A DNA stretch of 64,000 bases from Aselliscus stoliczkanus (GCA_033961575.1 CM066736.1:84282852-84346851); one strand, 5' to 3'. Counted from the first letter of the stretch, positions 46,240-57,943 are shown. Translations and numbers: made by a program. The notes: generated by a model from the letters alone, not told the origin.

Positions 46240-46440
46240 ACTCATGTTTCAATGAAAAAAAATAGGGCAACATGATCCCAACTTTATCAAAAATATATAA
46301 GATGACTAGGAGGAAATCACCTAAAATATTAATAATGTTTGCCTGTGGAGATTGGCATTATGGGCATTTTTTTCTCTATTTTTCATTTTCTGTACAGAAT
46401 TTTGTTACTTTTATACTTTGAATAAACATAAAACATTTTC
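46240..46440 (+). mobile_element. L1 3' end, sense
   Basis: GTTTGCCTGTGGAGATTGG, TTATGGGCATTTTTTTCTC and CTTTGAATAAACATAAAACA resemble an old L1 3' UTR. Confidence 0.5.
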
Positions 46441-46861
46441 TCACTGCCATGCTCAATGAAATGAAGTGCTCAATGACTTGCAAAGAAGGACAGTTGTCAG
46501 TTTTTAAAACAAAGATGGCCTTTTGTAAATGATGTATATAGTGTTTTTAGTTTCATATTTTTGAGCTTGAATAAAATATTTGAGCTGTATAAATATTTGC
46601 ATTCCATTAAGAATACTGAGGCTAAAACTATAAAGCAGAAACTTGAGTCTTTGTAAATAATAGCCTTTTCATATCTAGAGGTTATCCTTCAGGGTTTGGT
46701 AATTTTCTTCAGTGTCACATTTTATTTTTTATTGTTAAATGTCCAGTAACAAAAGTCACCTCCTTTAAGAGAGAATCTTCAGATGGAAATACATATGTTA
46801 ATCTTTTATATTTTATAATCCTGAGTGCTTAGATTAATGTAAACTTTTTCTCATTTTTTAG

Positions 46862-48621
46862 AGGAACAGAGGGAAAATGAAAAGAGGAAAAATGAGGAGC
46901 AGCCAATGGATTCTGAAAACCATTCTATACCCAATGCTCTAGAAGAAACCACCGTGAAAATAGAAAAAGATGAAAAGGGACTTGTGAAACTGCCCGTTAT
47001 AGTAAAGCTAGAAAAACCTTTGCCAGAAAGCGAGGAAAAAAAGATTATCAAAGAAGAAAGTGACTCCTTCAAGGAAAATGTCAAACCCATTAAAGTTGAA
47101 GTGAAGGAATGTAGAGCAGACCCTAAAGATATCAAAGGTAGCGCGGAGAAGCTAGAGCCTGAGAGGCTCGAGTTTGGTGGCAATGTTAAACCTTCTCAAG
47201 AAATTACTGAGAAGTCCAGTGAAGAAACTGAGAAACTTAAAAATGACCAGCAGGCCAAGATACCACTAAAAAAACGAGAAATTAAACTGAGTGATGATTT
47301 TGACAGTCCAATGAAAGGACCTTTGTGTAAATCAGTTACTCCAACAAAAGAGTTTTTGAAAGATGAACTAAAACAAGAGGAAGAGACTTGTAAAAGGATC
47401 TCTACAATCACTACTTTGGGTCATGAAGGGAAACAGCTGGTCAACGGAGAAGTTAGTGATGAAAAGGTAACTTCAAATTTTAAGACAGAACAAATGGAGA
47501 CAAAGTTTTATGATACAAAGGAAGATAGCTGTATCCCCGCTAAGGACAAAAGCGTCATCATGGAGGGAAACGGAGCAGAGTCCTTAAATTCTGTCATAAC
47601 AAGTACGAAAATAGGTGATCTTGAGAAAGAAGTGGTCCCTTTATGGAAAGATGCAGAAAGTTCAATATCAGATTTGGAGACCCTGAGTCAAAAAGGTCAG
47701 ATAAAGGAAACTGATCCTCCAGAAATGGAAACCTCTCTCGAGACTTCTGAGATGGCAAAGGATCTCTCTTTAAAAACTGCTTTTTCTGCCACTGAATTCC
47801 ATACCACGAAAGTTGAAGAGAAGTCTTCCAAAAGTAAGGATAAGCGCCCACCAGTCCTAGAATGTCTTGAAAAGTTCGAGAAGTCCAAAAAGACTTTTCT
47901 TGATAAGGACACACAAAGATTGAGTCCAATACCAGAGGAGGTTCCAAAAAGTACTCTAGAATCAGGAAAGCTAGGCTCCCCTGAGGCAGCTGAAACCTCT
48001 TCGCCATCTAACATGGCTGGCCACTGCGAGAAACTAGCCTCAGAAAAAGAAGTGGTAGAGGGTCAGAGCACAAGTTGCGCTGAGCGTCAGTCCCTGGAAA
48101 AAGCAGACCCAGAAATTCTAAGAGAGGATTCTGAATCCACCAAGATTGAAATGGATAACCTGGACAAAGCCCAGACCTCTGGCTCGGAGGATCCCTCTGA
48201 GACAAAGGGTTCTATGCCAAAAAGCAAATTTAAATATAAGTTGATTCCTGAAGAAGAAACCACTGCCTCAGAAAACACAGAGATAACCTCTGAAAGGCAA
48301 AAGGAGGGCATCAAATTAACAATTAGGATATCCAGTCGGAAGAAGAAGCCAGATTCTCCTCCCAAAATTCTAGAACCAGAAGCCAAGCAAGAGAAGTCGG
48401 AAAAGGAAGAAGAGAAAACAAATGTGGGTCGTACTTTAAGGCGGTCTCCAAGAATATCTAGACCCACAGCGAAAGTGGCTGAGATCAGAGATCAGAAAGC
48501 TGATAAAAAAAGAGGGGAAGGTGAAGAGGAAATGGAAGAAGAGTCAGCGGTTTTGCAAAAAACAGAGAAAAAGGAAAATTTGAAAAAAATGGAGAAGGAT
48601 ACAAATTCTAAAGTAAGCAAG
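46862..48621 (+). CDS. RSF1: RSF1 exon 6: large Lys/Glu-rich region (partial CDS)
   Basis: This is the largest exon, at 1760 nt. It begins with two bases completing a Glu codon, then runs 586 uninterrupted codons to a phase-0 donor (AGCAAG/GTAAAA). The acceptor follows a T-rich tract (TTTTTTAG). The product is highly charged, rich in Glu, Lys, Ser and Thr, and almost certainly disordered. Near its N-terminus it carries four psi-Lys-x-Glu motifs (VKIE, VKLE, IKEE, IKVE), the SUMO-acceptor consensus. Near its C-terminus are a conserved hydrophobic-basic segment (IKLTIRISSRKKKPD) and LRRSPRISRP, in the region I recall being linked to ubiquitinated-H2A binding. A Met at 46906 is internal and not a start. 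An apparent C-terminal tail up to 48690 is intron read-through. Antisense open frames over this exon are shadows. Confidence 0.98.
46954..47100 (+). other. RSF1: Cluster of four SUMO-consensus motifs in RSF1 exon 6
   Basis: VKIE (46954-46965), VKLE (47002-47013), IKEE (47047-47058) and IKVE (47089-47100) fit psi-Lys-x-Glu. Actual modification is inferred. Confidence 0.6.
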
Positions 48622-48879
48622 GTAAAATTTCTTTTAATCCAAGTTTTCATTTTCACTAGAAATATTTGGCTCTACATGTTTGTATTATAGCTTTCTTGCT
48701 TTTGGCTAAAACAAACCATTCAAAGATACCTTTCTTTCTGTATCTGAGATGTCTTTTCTCAGTATTTATCCCTAGGTATTTTATTTCATATTCTATAATC
48801 TTGTCATCTTTTAAACTTTTTCTCTATTTAGGCAATATAGGAATATATTCTCTTTGTAAACTACTCAAATAATACCCAA

Positions 48880-49400
48880 CCTATAGGAATAAAAAATGAA
48901 AATTCCCCATAAACACTATTAACAGCTTGGGGTCCATCTCTTTCCAATCCTTTTTCCGTATATTCATGTGTATGTTTGTAAATAGCCATTCACTTTAAAA
49001 ATAAATTAAGTAACGTTCATTTTTCTATGAGTTTTTCGCTTACTAGTGTGTCTCTGAATTCTTTCCACGTCAGTAGATATAGTCTACCTTGTTGTTATGA
49101 ATAGCCACATAGCATTCCATAGTGTGGATGTACCTCCATTTATTTGACTGCTCCCTTAGTGACTGACATTTAGGTTGTTTCCAATTTTTCACTGTTACAG
49201 GCAATGCTGCATTGAAGATCATTTTGGACATGAGTGAGTATTTCTTTAGAATAGACTCCTAGAATTGGAATTGCTGGGTCAAGGGGCATGTGTATTTTAA
49301 GTTTTGGTAGCTTTTGACATAAAATTGCCCTCCATAAAAGGCCCCACTATGTGCCCTCTAATTATATGTATGAGAGTGCCTGTTTTCCCCAATTTTAACC
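48880..49400 (-). mobile_element. L1-like copy, antisense
   Basis: CATAGCATTCCATAGTGTGG, TTGGAATTGCTGGGTCAAGG and TAGGTTGTTTCCAATTTTTC are antisense L1 end sequence, diverged. Confidence 0.65.
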
Positions 49401-49854
49401 ATAGCCTAAGAAGCCAGAATTCTTTTTTCAATAACCCTCTTATTTTAAGCAAAATCTGGTACAAATCTGACTAGTCAATGGGAGTTCGTTATAATTAAAA
49501 GTGCTACTTTTGTTTTTAATTTATTTAAATGATCAAGACTGTTCTTCATTTTAAGTGATCTTTTGTTCCCTAAGATACTGAATTTTTAATTCTTTGAAAA
49601 AAATTTCCCCTTCTTTTAGAATTATTTTTGTCTTTGATGGGGACTTACACTGTAGGAATGAATTGAAATATGAACTAAAAGATTTGTGAAACCAGGCAAT
49701 AAAAAGCAGTTTGCAACATTATAAACTTGTTCTCTGAAGAATATATTTTTTAAGTTTGTCAGGGTTTTTATATGCAGTTCTGACCCATTAAAAATTTTTA
49801 AATTCATTTCTAATATGGGAATTTAAAATTTTGTATAACAAAACGTGAGAATAT

Positions 49855-50190
49855 AGTCAGTGCTCTATTATAGAGCCTTTAAAATGTGCATGGCCTTTGA
49901 CCCAGAATCCTCTTCAAGGAATTTATCCTAATCACAGAGGTGTGTGTAAAAGTTTATGTTTACAAGGATATAATTGTTTTTGAAAGTGAAAAAAATGGGA
50001 AACTACCTAAATGTCTGTCTAGTAAGGGATTAGATGAATACAACTCAATTATGGCATACTATATAGTCATTTACAGTGATGTTAGGAGATATTTTATGAC
50101 TAGGGAAAATATTTCTAAGAGTGTTCATTATAATCCTCCAAAATAGAAAAAATAATGGAAATATATGCCAAAATTAAATACTAGGTTTAT
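49855..50190 (+). mobile_element. L1 3' fragment, sense, just upstream of exon 7
   Basis: GGCCTTTGACCCAGAATCC, GGGAAACTACCTAAATGTC and CAATTATGGCATACTATATAG match the L1 ORF2 end and 3' UTR. Confidence 0.65.
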
Positions 50191-50324
50191 CTGTTGGAAA
50201 AGCTACAATAATTTTTCTTTTCTTTATATAGTGGCTAAATAGTCTACAATGGACGTGTAATTAGAAGTTTTTCTTTTTACATTGTTATTATACCAAATCA
50301 TCCCAATTTTACATTTTGTGTTAG

Positions 50325-50531
50325 GTAAAAACCAAAGGCAAAGTTCGATGGACTGGTTCTCGAACACGTGGCAGGTGGAAATATTCCAGCAATGATGAAA
50401 GTGAAGTGTCTGACAGTGAAAAATCATCTGCAGCTTCAGAAGAGGAAGAAGAAAAAGAAAGTGAAGAAGCCATCCTAGCCGATGATGATGAACCTTGCAA
50501 AAAATGTGGCCTTCCAAACCACCCTGAGCTA
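50325..50531 (+). CDS. RSF1: RSF1 exon 7: basic/acidic linker and first PHD cysteines (partial CDS)
   Basis: This 207-nt exon (69 codons, phase 0/0) lies between a GTGTTAG acceptor and a GTATGT donor. It opens with a basic segment (VKTKGKVRWTGSRTRGRWKY). A Ser/Glu-rich acidic stretch follows with SDSE, SAASEEEEE and a DDDE run. It ends CKKCGLPNHPEL, which supplies the first two zinc ligands of the PHD finger. The finger continues in exon 8, more than 4.6 kb downstream. Just upstream (49855-50190) is an old L1 3' fragment, so the acceptor lies close to repeat DNA but not inside it. Confidence 0.97.
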
Positions 50532-51394
50532 GTATGTACCTGCCGTAAATGAACAACCTTCCTATTACTGGTGTGCTGTGGTTGCCCAAAGAAGCCTGAC
50601 TTTTCTGGGTTTAATGATTTGAATTTTAGAATGCTGCAGAGCTTTCTAAATGCTGCAGAGCTTGTATGTGCAAAATAACCTTTATTTCTGTTTCTCAACC
50701 CTATTAAGGGGAGGTCAGGATCCTGCTTTCATTCTATCTGGTTAGGTATTCACATTTTCTCTACTTAAGGATTCATTCCTAATCTCTTCTCGCAAATCAG
50801 CAAAGTTATTCAAATATTGCTGTTCTGTTCCTTTGCTTTAAATTTTTCTTCTTTCCTTTAAGTTGCTTTGTAATGATATTCCTGAAGTGCCAGCCATAAA
50901 TACGTAAGGCCTGAAGGCCTTATTGCCCTCCTGTAACAACACATAAGTCAAGTAGCTAACCTAGTAGGGCTATAAACTTTGGAAAATGGGCAGTACTAAA
51001 AAAAAAAATTAAGAGGATAAATTATAGATCAGATATATTCAGAAGAATAGTGACAGATTTACATGGAACTTTCTTCCCCAGGAAGCAAGTTCTTCAAAGG
51101 TAGCCTAAATCAGGAAAACCAGTTCCTGACCTATATATACTGTTTGCAGTTCATAAGTGCTTTCTAAAGAGCCTATTGAAGAAACACTCTTGTTATGCCC
51201 AATTCTATGCAACTATTCTGTTCTTTTGAATAGATTTGACTTTAAAGACAGGCTCCAACTATTAAGTAGAAAGAAATGTAACGAACGATGCTTCCACATG
51301 GGTAGAATTATGTGGATCAGAAAAGTTTTGAGATCCTCTAAAGTTTGGAAAATTCATATGAAGTGGTTCTCCAAGGCTCTTTTTTCCTAGAAAG

Positions 51395-51600
51395 CAGTAT
51401 GGTGTGATGGGGAAAGCATGGACCAGACAGACTTGGCAGCAGATCCTGCTTCCACCACTTATCAGGTGCTCTCTTCTCTATATCTTGATTTCTTCGTTGT
51501 AAAATGGGAATAATACCACATACTTCTTCTGAGGGATGTTTGTAATGTTATGTAAAGTTGCCTAGCACAGTTCCTGACATCTGTTATATGCTAAGTTAAA
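51395..51600 (+). mobile_element. MIR
   Basis: CCTGCTTCCACCACTTATCA, TCGTTGTAAAATGGGAATAA and GCCTAGCACAGTTCCTGACA match MIR. Confidence 0.75.
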
Positions 51601-51632
51601 GTTATTTGTGGTTTACTTAGTATTTTCTTGAT

Positions 51633-51883
51633 AAGATTTTTGTTTGTTTGTTTTTGTTTTTGTTTTATTTGAGGGCAGTGTCACTGGCCCTCATATGTGG
51701 GACCCGAACTGGGGCTGCTGGCTTCCCAAGCCAGCGCTTAGCCACCACGCCACTCGGCCGGCCCAGAATTTTTTTTTTTTTTTTTTTTTTGAGGGCAGTG
51801 TCACTGGCCCTCATTTGTGGGACCGAACAGGAGCCACTGGCTTCCCAAGCCAGTGCTTAACCACCGCCCCACTCAGCCAGCCC
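51633..51883 (-). mobile_element. Pair of short tRNA SINEs inside one target-site duplication
   Basis: Two antisense head-only SINEs, about 51670-51766 and 51790-51883, are joined by a T-tract. A single perfect 19-bp duplication TACTTAGTATTTTCTTGAT brackets both (51614-51632 and 51884-51902). Confidence 0.9.
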
Positions 51884-53079
51884 TACTTAGTATTTTCTTG
51901 ATGTTAAACTCATATCTGGAAACTAAATTCATCAGCGAAGTTGATCATATCCAGGAAGTTTTAGCAGATTCCTGTGAAAGATATAACTTAGAATCATATA
52001 GTGACTTTAGCACTGAGAAGAGTAGATGTGGAAATTACACTGAGAAGACCCTCCTAAGCAATTTTATGGTCCTCAGGCTGTGAAAGTTAGGTCAAGATTT
52101 TTGTATGGAGAAAGGGCATGAGAAGATAGGAGATAGTGGTCTTCCCTCTAAATCAGAATTAACACTTATGTTCTTTCCTGGCCATTTCCTAATATCTCTT
52201 TAAACTAAGACAGTGCATTTTAACTGAGGCGGCAATAGACGTCAATGACAAAGGGTTGTGAGGAAATGAGAAGTAAAATGAGGTGAGCAGAAATGATATT
52301 GAGGCGATGGAGAAAGTTGTACTCTTCTTGGCACACATACAAGATTTTTATTTCTTTAGTTATCTTAGTAGTGGCTCTGAAAATCTCAATGGGATTTTCT
52401 CTTTACTGTGCCCAAGAGAAATAACATTGGAAACTGAAGATCCCAAATGGTGGATTTCTTATGCCATGTGTTTGACAGTAACCCTCAAATCAAAATCAAG
52501 GAAATATTATGTGTTAAGAGGTAGGGAAATGATTCTGAATCAGAAAGACATGGTCCTTGTCCTCATTGAGCTTACAGGAGAAAAGCAGTAAATTCAAAAA
52601 TAAGCGTAGAACTCTCTGGAATTTTTCCAGATGTTTTAGTCAAAAATAAAAGGATCATTGCCTGAGGCTTGGAAATCTTTTGTGGTAATATGTATTTTAA
52701 TGGGATTTTACCTTTATTGCAGAATAGAGGCAGTCATTATTTTAGAAATACGAAAATTGATTTTAAATGTTTATTTTTAATGTTGTTACTTGAAATTTAG
52801 ATTATGTTTTACCGTAGAAACAATGTGATAAATAGAATCAGGTGCTTAGGTTAGTCTACATATACATGCCTGTGGAATCAATCAGTCATATAACTGAAGT
52901 ACTGAATCCTGGGTATTGGCAGAAAATGGTGATTCATTGTATGAAGAAGGGGAAGGGTACTTTTCGAGATTCAAATCACTGCATGTGTGCACATCCTACC
53001 CTTTTCCCTCCGCCCACCATGGTACATGTTAGCAATTCAGAAATTACATATATATAGAATTGAACAAATAAATGAAGTG

Positions 53080-54550
53080 TAGCTAATAGGAGACAGCTTT
53101 CTACTGACAGAAGTTACAAATAAGCAAAGCCGATGGCAAGAATGAACCCTGTGGTGCTGGATTAGAGCTAGAGATATTAGCATGAACTTAGCTTATTTTA
53201 ATATAGATATATTTGCACATGAGTTGCTATACATACATGGATTTCCTAGCTCTGTCCTCTGACAGAACTTAGAAGCAGTGATACTGCTTAGCAGTGAGCA
53301 CTTGGCACTCAGATCTTGGTTTCTAAATAGTATTCTCCATGAAAGGAACCAGGGCTTTTGGGAGAAATGGCTGATTCTAGGCTTGGGCAGGGAAAATATT
53401 AAGATATGCCTGGAGTATCCAATAGTTCCAGAAACTAAGGAAGTGCTTTTTATAAAAAGAAAAAAAGAATGCAAATGAGTCCTAAGGACATAGCCAACCT
53501 GAAAGAGCTCCCAGTGTGTCCATGGCTAGAACAATTTGAATTTGACAAACAAAATAACAGTTTTATATTATAACCCAAAGATAAAATAAATATTTATTAA
53601 TTCATCCTGATATAAAGAAATAATTGAATAAACGAAGAGATGTGAGGTAAGGGACATATTTTCTTTGCAGAAGAATTCCAAATAACAAAAGTAGAAGGCT
53701 TGAGGGGAAATAGAAAATTACCATTAGAACACCACAGTAATCACTGTTGCAAATGAGATCTACTAATGAGTGCTGATAGGAGGTGAAACTTTCAGGAAAA
53801 ACAGTATATTTGCATAGCTGCACTGTATTTCCCCCTACAATATTTATTACTCTGGCAATTTTACCTTACATCTATAAATTCTTTGATACTCCCCTTTCCA
53901 GAAAGTGGATCCTCCCCTCGAGTGTAGGCTGGACTTATCACTTCTAATGAGAATCGAGTGTGGAAAGTGGAAAGTAGTAACTTTACAGTGATGAGAACCA
54001 ACATACTCTACCATAACCAAGTGATGGCGGTTCATATCACCAGTAGTTAGTCCTAATGATATCATGTACCCCCAGACATGATGCAGTGTCCAGGGCACTT
54101 CAGTGACCTCTGTGGGATTCTTCCCCACAATCCATAACCTCAGTCTAATCAAAGAAGACACAAGACAAACAAACCACACTGCAGGCAGTCTACATAGTAT
54201 CTGACTAGTGCTCTTCAAACACAATCAAAGTCATAGGAAACCAAGACCAAGAAACCATTACAGATCAGAGGAGATTAAGGAGACATGGTTAAATGCAATG
54301 CATAGAATATGCTGGATTGGATCCTGGAATCAGAAAAAGAAACTTTGGTGGAAAACTGGTAGAATCTGAATGGAGCCTGTTGTTTAGTTAATAGTATTGT
54401 ACTGATGTTAATTTCCTAGTTTGGGTCAATGTACTGTGGTTATGTAAGATATAAACATTAGTGTAAGCTGGGTAAAGGGTTTATGGAAACTCTGGACTAT
54501 CTTTGTAACTGTCCTGTAAATCTAAAATAATTTTAAAATGAGAAGTTTTT
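53080..54550 (+). mobile_element. L1 3' UTR region, sense
   Basis: It ends GGGTTTATGGAAACTCTGG, ACTGTCCTGTAAATCTAAAA and then a T-run, typical of older L1 3' UTRs. The interior is diverged, so the left border is uncertain. Confidence 0.55.
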
Positions 54551-55172
54551 TTTTTTTAGTTAAACATTCGTGTGTGTGCCATTTTAACTTTTAAAGAAGT
54601 AATCATCTTAAACTCAAAAAAAAAAGCATCAACTTAAGGCTAATTATTGTTAGCTTTTGTATTTGAACATGATGGTCTTTAGTTCTATTCCCCTCATACC
54701 TCAGTCCTTCCCCTGTTTGAAGTTACATAATAAAAAGAACCATGAATGATTCTTGCAGATAGGTAATTGAAATGCTATTTAAAGTGGAAATTATTTGTAA
54801 TTTTTAAATCCTTTGTGTGGTAGGGTAATTTGATACTTGAGCTATAAAACTCGGTTATAGAGACTATATTGCTATAGCCCTTGTAGAGCACTAGAAAACG
54901 ATCCTATCTCTAATTCAGATAGGACTTGCTATTTTTCACTTAATTTTGTTTCTTAACATTGTATCTTAGTTTTTTTATTTTTTAAAAAATGGCACGTTAC
55001 ATCCCTAATTATCAGAGCTTATTTTATTTTGCTTTATGCAAATAAAGAGTATATTGATAATATAGTATATTTCTTAGTATAGTACTAAGATACTGAAATG
55101 TCTTGATTTTAACTTGAGTCATTGAATTTTCTTCATAGAGTTAGGTTGATATTAATGTGTGGTTTATTTCAG

Positions 55173-55277
55173 ATTCTTCTGTGTGACTCTTGTGACAGTG
55201 GCTACCACACTGCCTGCCTTCGCCCTCCTCTGATGATCATCCCTGATGGAGAATGGTTCTGCCCCCCTTGCCAACAT
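55173..55277 (+). CDS. RSF1: RSF1 exon 8: PHD finger core (partial CDS)
   Basis: This 105-nt exon (35 codons, phase 0/0) follows a TTATTTCAG acceptor and ends at a GTACGA donor. It encodes the rest of the PHD zinc finger: the CDSC pair, the His of GYHTAC and its Cys, and the final CPPC pair of WFCPPCQH. With CKKC from exon 7 this gives the Cys4-His-Cys3 pattern of a PHD finger, including the conserved Trp two residues before the last Cys pair. PHD fingers read histone H3 tails. In RSF1 this finger is thought to help target the remodeller to chromatin. The donor departs from consensus at +4 to +6, but the peptide continues cleanly into exon 9. Confidence 0.98.
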
Positions 55278-56401
55278 GTACGACCTGGCACACCTTTGGT
55301 TTTCCAGTCTTTGATTTTATATTCAAATTAGTAATGCTTTTTGACAGCCACTAAATATTTTAAACCTCCAAAGCAACTTGTATATATTGTCTACTTCTTG
55401 TCTAAATTTCCGTGAAATTAGAGACTGTTGGAAAAAACTACCTTTTATTATTACCTTTTAGGTCTTCCCTTTATTTTTTCCAAATCAATTCCCAGAAGAC
55501 ATCTAATTTTTGTAAAAATTATAGAGGTTTATTTGTTTGTTTGTTTTTCTCACAAAGGCACAAATAGCCCCAAATTAAGATAACATGCAAGAGGAGAAAT
55601 AGTTTCTTTCTGTCGTTTACCCCTGTGTATCATCATCTTTTTCATTTCTACCTGCCTTCTTTCTGTCAGTAGTTTTATAGATGGTGTTATGAATTATGTA
55701 CCAGTATGATGGTACTATGAATAGAAACATGGATTCGTTTTCTCTCATATCTTGATTCAGGAGATTTACTTCTGTAAGCTAAAGGACAGGATACTTTTGT
55801 GTCACCATGCCCAAGAGGTCCTTTCTCTCACTAGCCCAGCTCCACTTTGCTTTAAAAATTATGGGCTTTGTTGCATTTCTCAGAGAACCTGACATCCGTG
55901 ACTTAGCACAGCTTTATCAGTTACATTCTTCAGCTATGTTTTGACCCAGTAGCCAGGTGATGTGGTTTTGTAAATTTTTTTCTGTGTCTTTTTTAAAACT
56001 AGTGATTGGCACCATTATACTTCATTGTACATATAACCTTCTCCCTTAAAAATATTTTGGGATTTAAAATTTTTTATAATTATTGTCTCGTATACACACA
56101 CATTGAACCAAATGCTGTTTTAAACATTGGTTACTGCCAGCAAGATAGACATAGAATGTGTTTTTTGGCGAGGCTCTAAGTTTCTCTAACGTGCTTAATT
56201 TTAAAAATGCTATGCTCATCTTCAGTTCAGTGGATGTTGATGCACCTCATTATTTAAACACAAGGTACATTTCAGTGTTCACTCACTGTGTGACCTCCAT
56301 CAGCTCTCATAACATAGTCTCTGTGAGCTGCTAACACATGCAAATGACAAATGAGTGTGGAAAGGTGTCAAAAATGATACACATCTGTTTTGCTGTTTCA
56401 G
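55278..56401 (+). other. RSF1: RSF1 intron 8
   Basis: A 1124-nt intron from GTACGA to TGTTTCAG. I see no young repeat and no reading frame worth calling. It appears to be unique, A+T-rich sequence. Confidence 0.88.
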
Positions 56402-56481
56402 AAACTTCTATGTGAGAAATTAGAGGAACAATTACAGGATTTGGATGTTGCCTTAAAGAAGAAGGAGCGTGCTGAACGCAG
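56402..56481 (+). CDS. RSF1: RSF1 exon 9: coiled coil after PHD finger (partial CDS)
   Basis: This 80-nt exon begins in phase 0 after TGTTTCAG and ends with two bases of an Arg codon before GTATTG. It encodes KLLCEKLEEQLQDLDVALKK and then KERAER. Leu residues at heptad-like spacing, with alternating acidic and basic residues, suggest a helix or coiled coil immediately after the PHD finger. The last codon is completed by the first base of exon 10. About 85 nt into the next intron begins a hAT-type repeat (56565-57037). Confidence 0.96.
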
Positions 56482-56564
56482 GTATTGTGATATGTGTGTT
56501 AATATTTTACTTGGGAATTTGATGGCAGAATTGTCTTAGAATACAGATTGATGTGTCCACAGCA

Positions 56565-57037
56565 GGGATTGGCAAACTATGTATGACCTGTGGGCCAAAT
56601 GTGGCCCACTTCTTGTTTTTGTATTGCCCACTAACTAAGGATGTCTTTTTCAGTATTTTATTTTTTCGTTTTTTTTTTTTTTGAGGGCAGTGTCACTGGC
56701 CCCTCACATGTGGGACCCGAACCGGGGCCACCGGCTTCCCAAGCCAGCGCTTAACCACCGTGCCACTCGGCCGGCCCTCTTTTTCAATTTTTAAATGATT
56801 AAAAAAAAATCAAAACAATCCTATTTCATGACACATGAAAAGTATATATTCAGGTTCCATTGTCCATAAATAAAGCGGTATTGGAACACAGCTATGCTCA
56901 TTTGTTATATATTGTCTATGGCTGCCTTTGTCCTGCAGCAGCAGAGTTGAGTAGTTGCAACAGAGACCTTATGAGCCACTAAGCCTAATTTATTATCTAT
57001 CCTTTTACAGGAAAAGTTTGCCAACCCCTGATCTAAA
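56565..57037. mobile_element. hAT-type nonautonomous DNA element with nested SINE
   Basis: Ends AGGGATTGGCAAACTATG and GTTTGCCAACCCCTG are imperfect inverted repeats. The interior has CATAAATAAAGCGGTATTGG and TATTGTCTATGGCTGCCTTT. Old copy, interrupted by the SINE at 56662-56776. Confidence 0.7.
56662..56776 (-). mobile_element. Short tRNA-derived SINE nested in hAT element
   Basis: Antisense T-tract then GAGGGCAGTGTCACTGG. Flanks share TCTTTTTCA. Confidence 0.9.
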
Positions 57038-57837
57038 ATATTTATCAGAACCTACTCTGAATAAATATTGGTCCAAGTATTGTGGAGGATATGTACCTAA
57101 CTAAGTATATAGTGAGTACAAGAAAACTGTAAGAACTGGTGTGTGACTTAGTTACCTGTGTCTTTGGGTGGGCAGAGTTAACACTAATAAAATAAAGAGC
57201 ATTTACATACTGAACTATGTCCTACTGACAATAAAAGAAGCCTCCCTTTTCAATATGCCACTGCAGTGTGGTCTATAGCAATTGAGAAGGCTCCTTGAAG
57301 GAGATAAAATAAGTGGAGCCTAATCTTTGAAAGGAGGCTCAAAAGCAAGACATATGTTTATGTTTATTTAGATTTATTTGTACCTTCTTTGATGAATCGA
57401 TTGCTAAACATACGTTCATACTTACTGTGTACCAAACTGAAGAGAAAAGATGAGTAAGACATGGCTTTTGCCTACATGGAGCTCACCCTCTATCTATTAG
57501 ACAACACAGACCTTAGGAGCCAAATAAAGGACACAAATCGAGCAATACAGGAGCACTGTGGAGGGGGTTTGAGTTCTCCCCTTAGGGGTTGGGCTTATCA
57601 GGGAAGTCCTTGGAAGATAATCTGGGGTTATACAGGTGGGCATGCAAAGAAACGACATTTTCGGCAACTGTAAGAAAAGACTGTGTTAAAGCGAGAGTTG
57701 GAAAGTGTAGGAATGAAGCTATAAAAGCAGATGGAGGCCAAACTGAACAGCTTTGCATACCCAGTTAGGGAATTTGAGTTATTCTTTATGGGTAGTGGGG
57801 GGGACCATCAGAGGAGAAATCAGCATAATCAATTTTT

Positions 57838-57943
57838 TTTTTTTTTTTTTTGAGGGCAGTGTCACTGGCCCTCATATGTGGGACCGAACCAGGGCCACTG
57901 GCTTCCCAAGCCAGCTCTTAACCACCGCGCCACTCAGCCGGCC
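57838..57943 (-). mobile_element. Short tRNA-derived SINE
   Basis: Antisense, T-tract of about 17 then GAGGGCAG. Flanks AATCAATTTTT / AATCAAATTTTT. Confidence 0.9.

Larger units (their letters stand above)
31301..46861 (+). other. RSF1: RSF1 intron 5
   Basis: The largest complete intron here (15.6 kb), between a T-rich donor and TTTTTTAG. It contains L1 fragments in both orientations, MIR, L2 and MER5-like relics and many SINEs, listed separately. About 38260-39480, 39880-41600 and 45560-46240 show no confident feature, apart from a possible decayed hAT-transposase fragment near 38793-39005. Confidence 0.9.
48622..50324 (+). other. RSF1: RSF1 intron 6
   Basis: A 1703-nt intron from GTAAAA to GTGTTAG. 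It contains an antisense L1-like copy (about 48880-49400) and a sense L1 3' fragment (about 49855-50190). No young SINE is present. Confidence 0.9.
50532..55172 (+). other. RSF1: RSF1 intron 7 (splits the PHD finger)
   Basis: A 4641-nt intron from GTATGT to TTATTTCAG. It contains MIR (51395-51600), a SINE pair (51633-51883) and a long sense L1 3' region (about 53080-54550). The segments 50560-51390 and 51905-53070 show nothing assignable. Confidence 0.9.

Noticed and set aside
46851..48467. Several antisense open frames over exon 6
   Set aside because: They are codon-bias shadows of a Lys/Glu-rich coding exon, with no homology that I recognise.
46906..48690. 594-codon open frame read as a stand-alone gene
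   Set aside because: It is RSF1 exon 6. The Met is internal and the last codons after 48621 read through the donor into the intron.
55122..55331. 69-codon frame starting at Met 55122
   Set aside because: It includes intron on both sides of RSF1 exon 8. Only 55173-55277 is coding.
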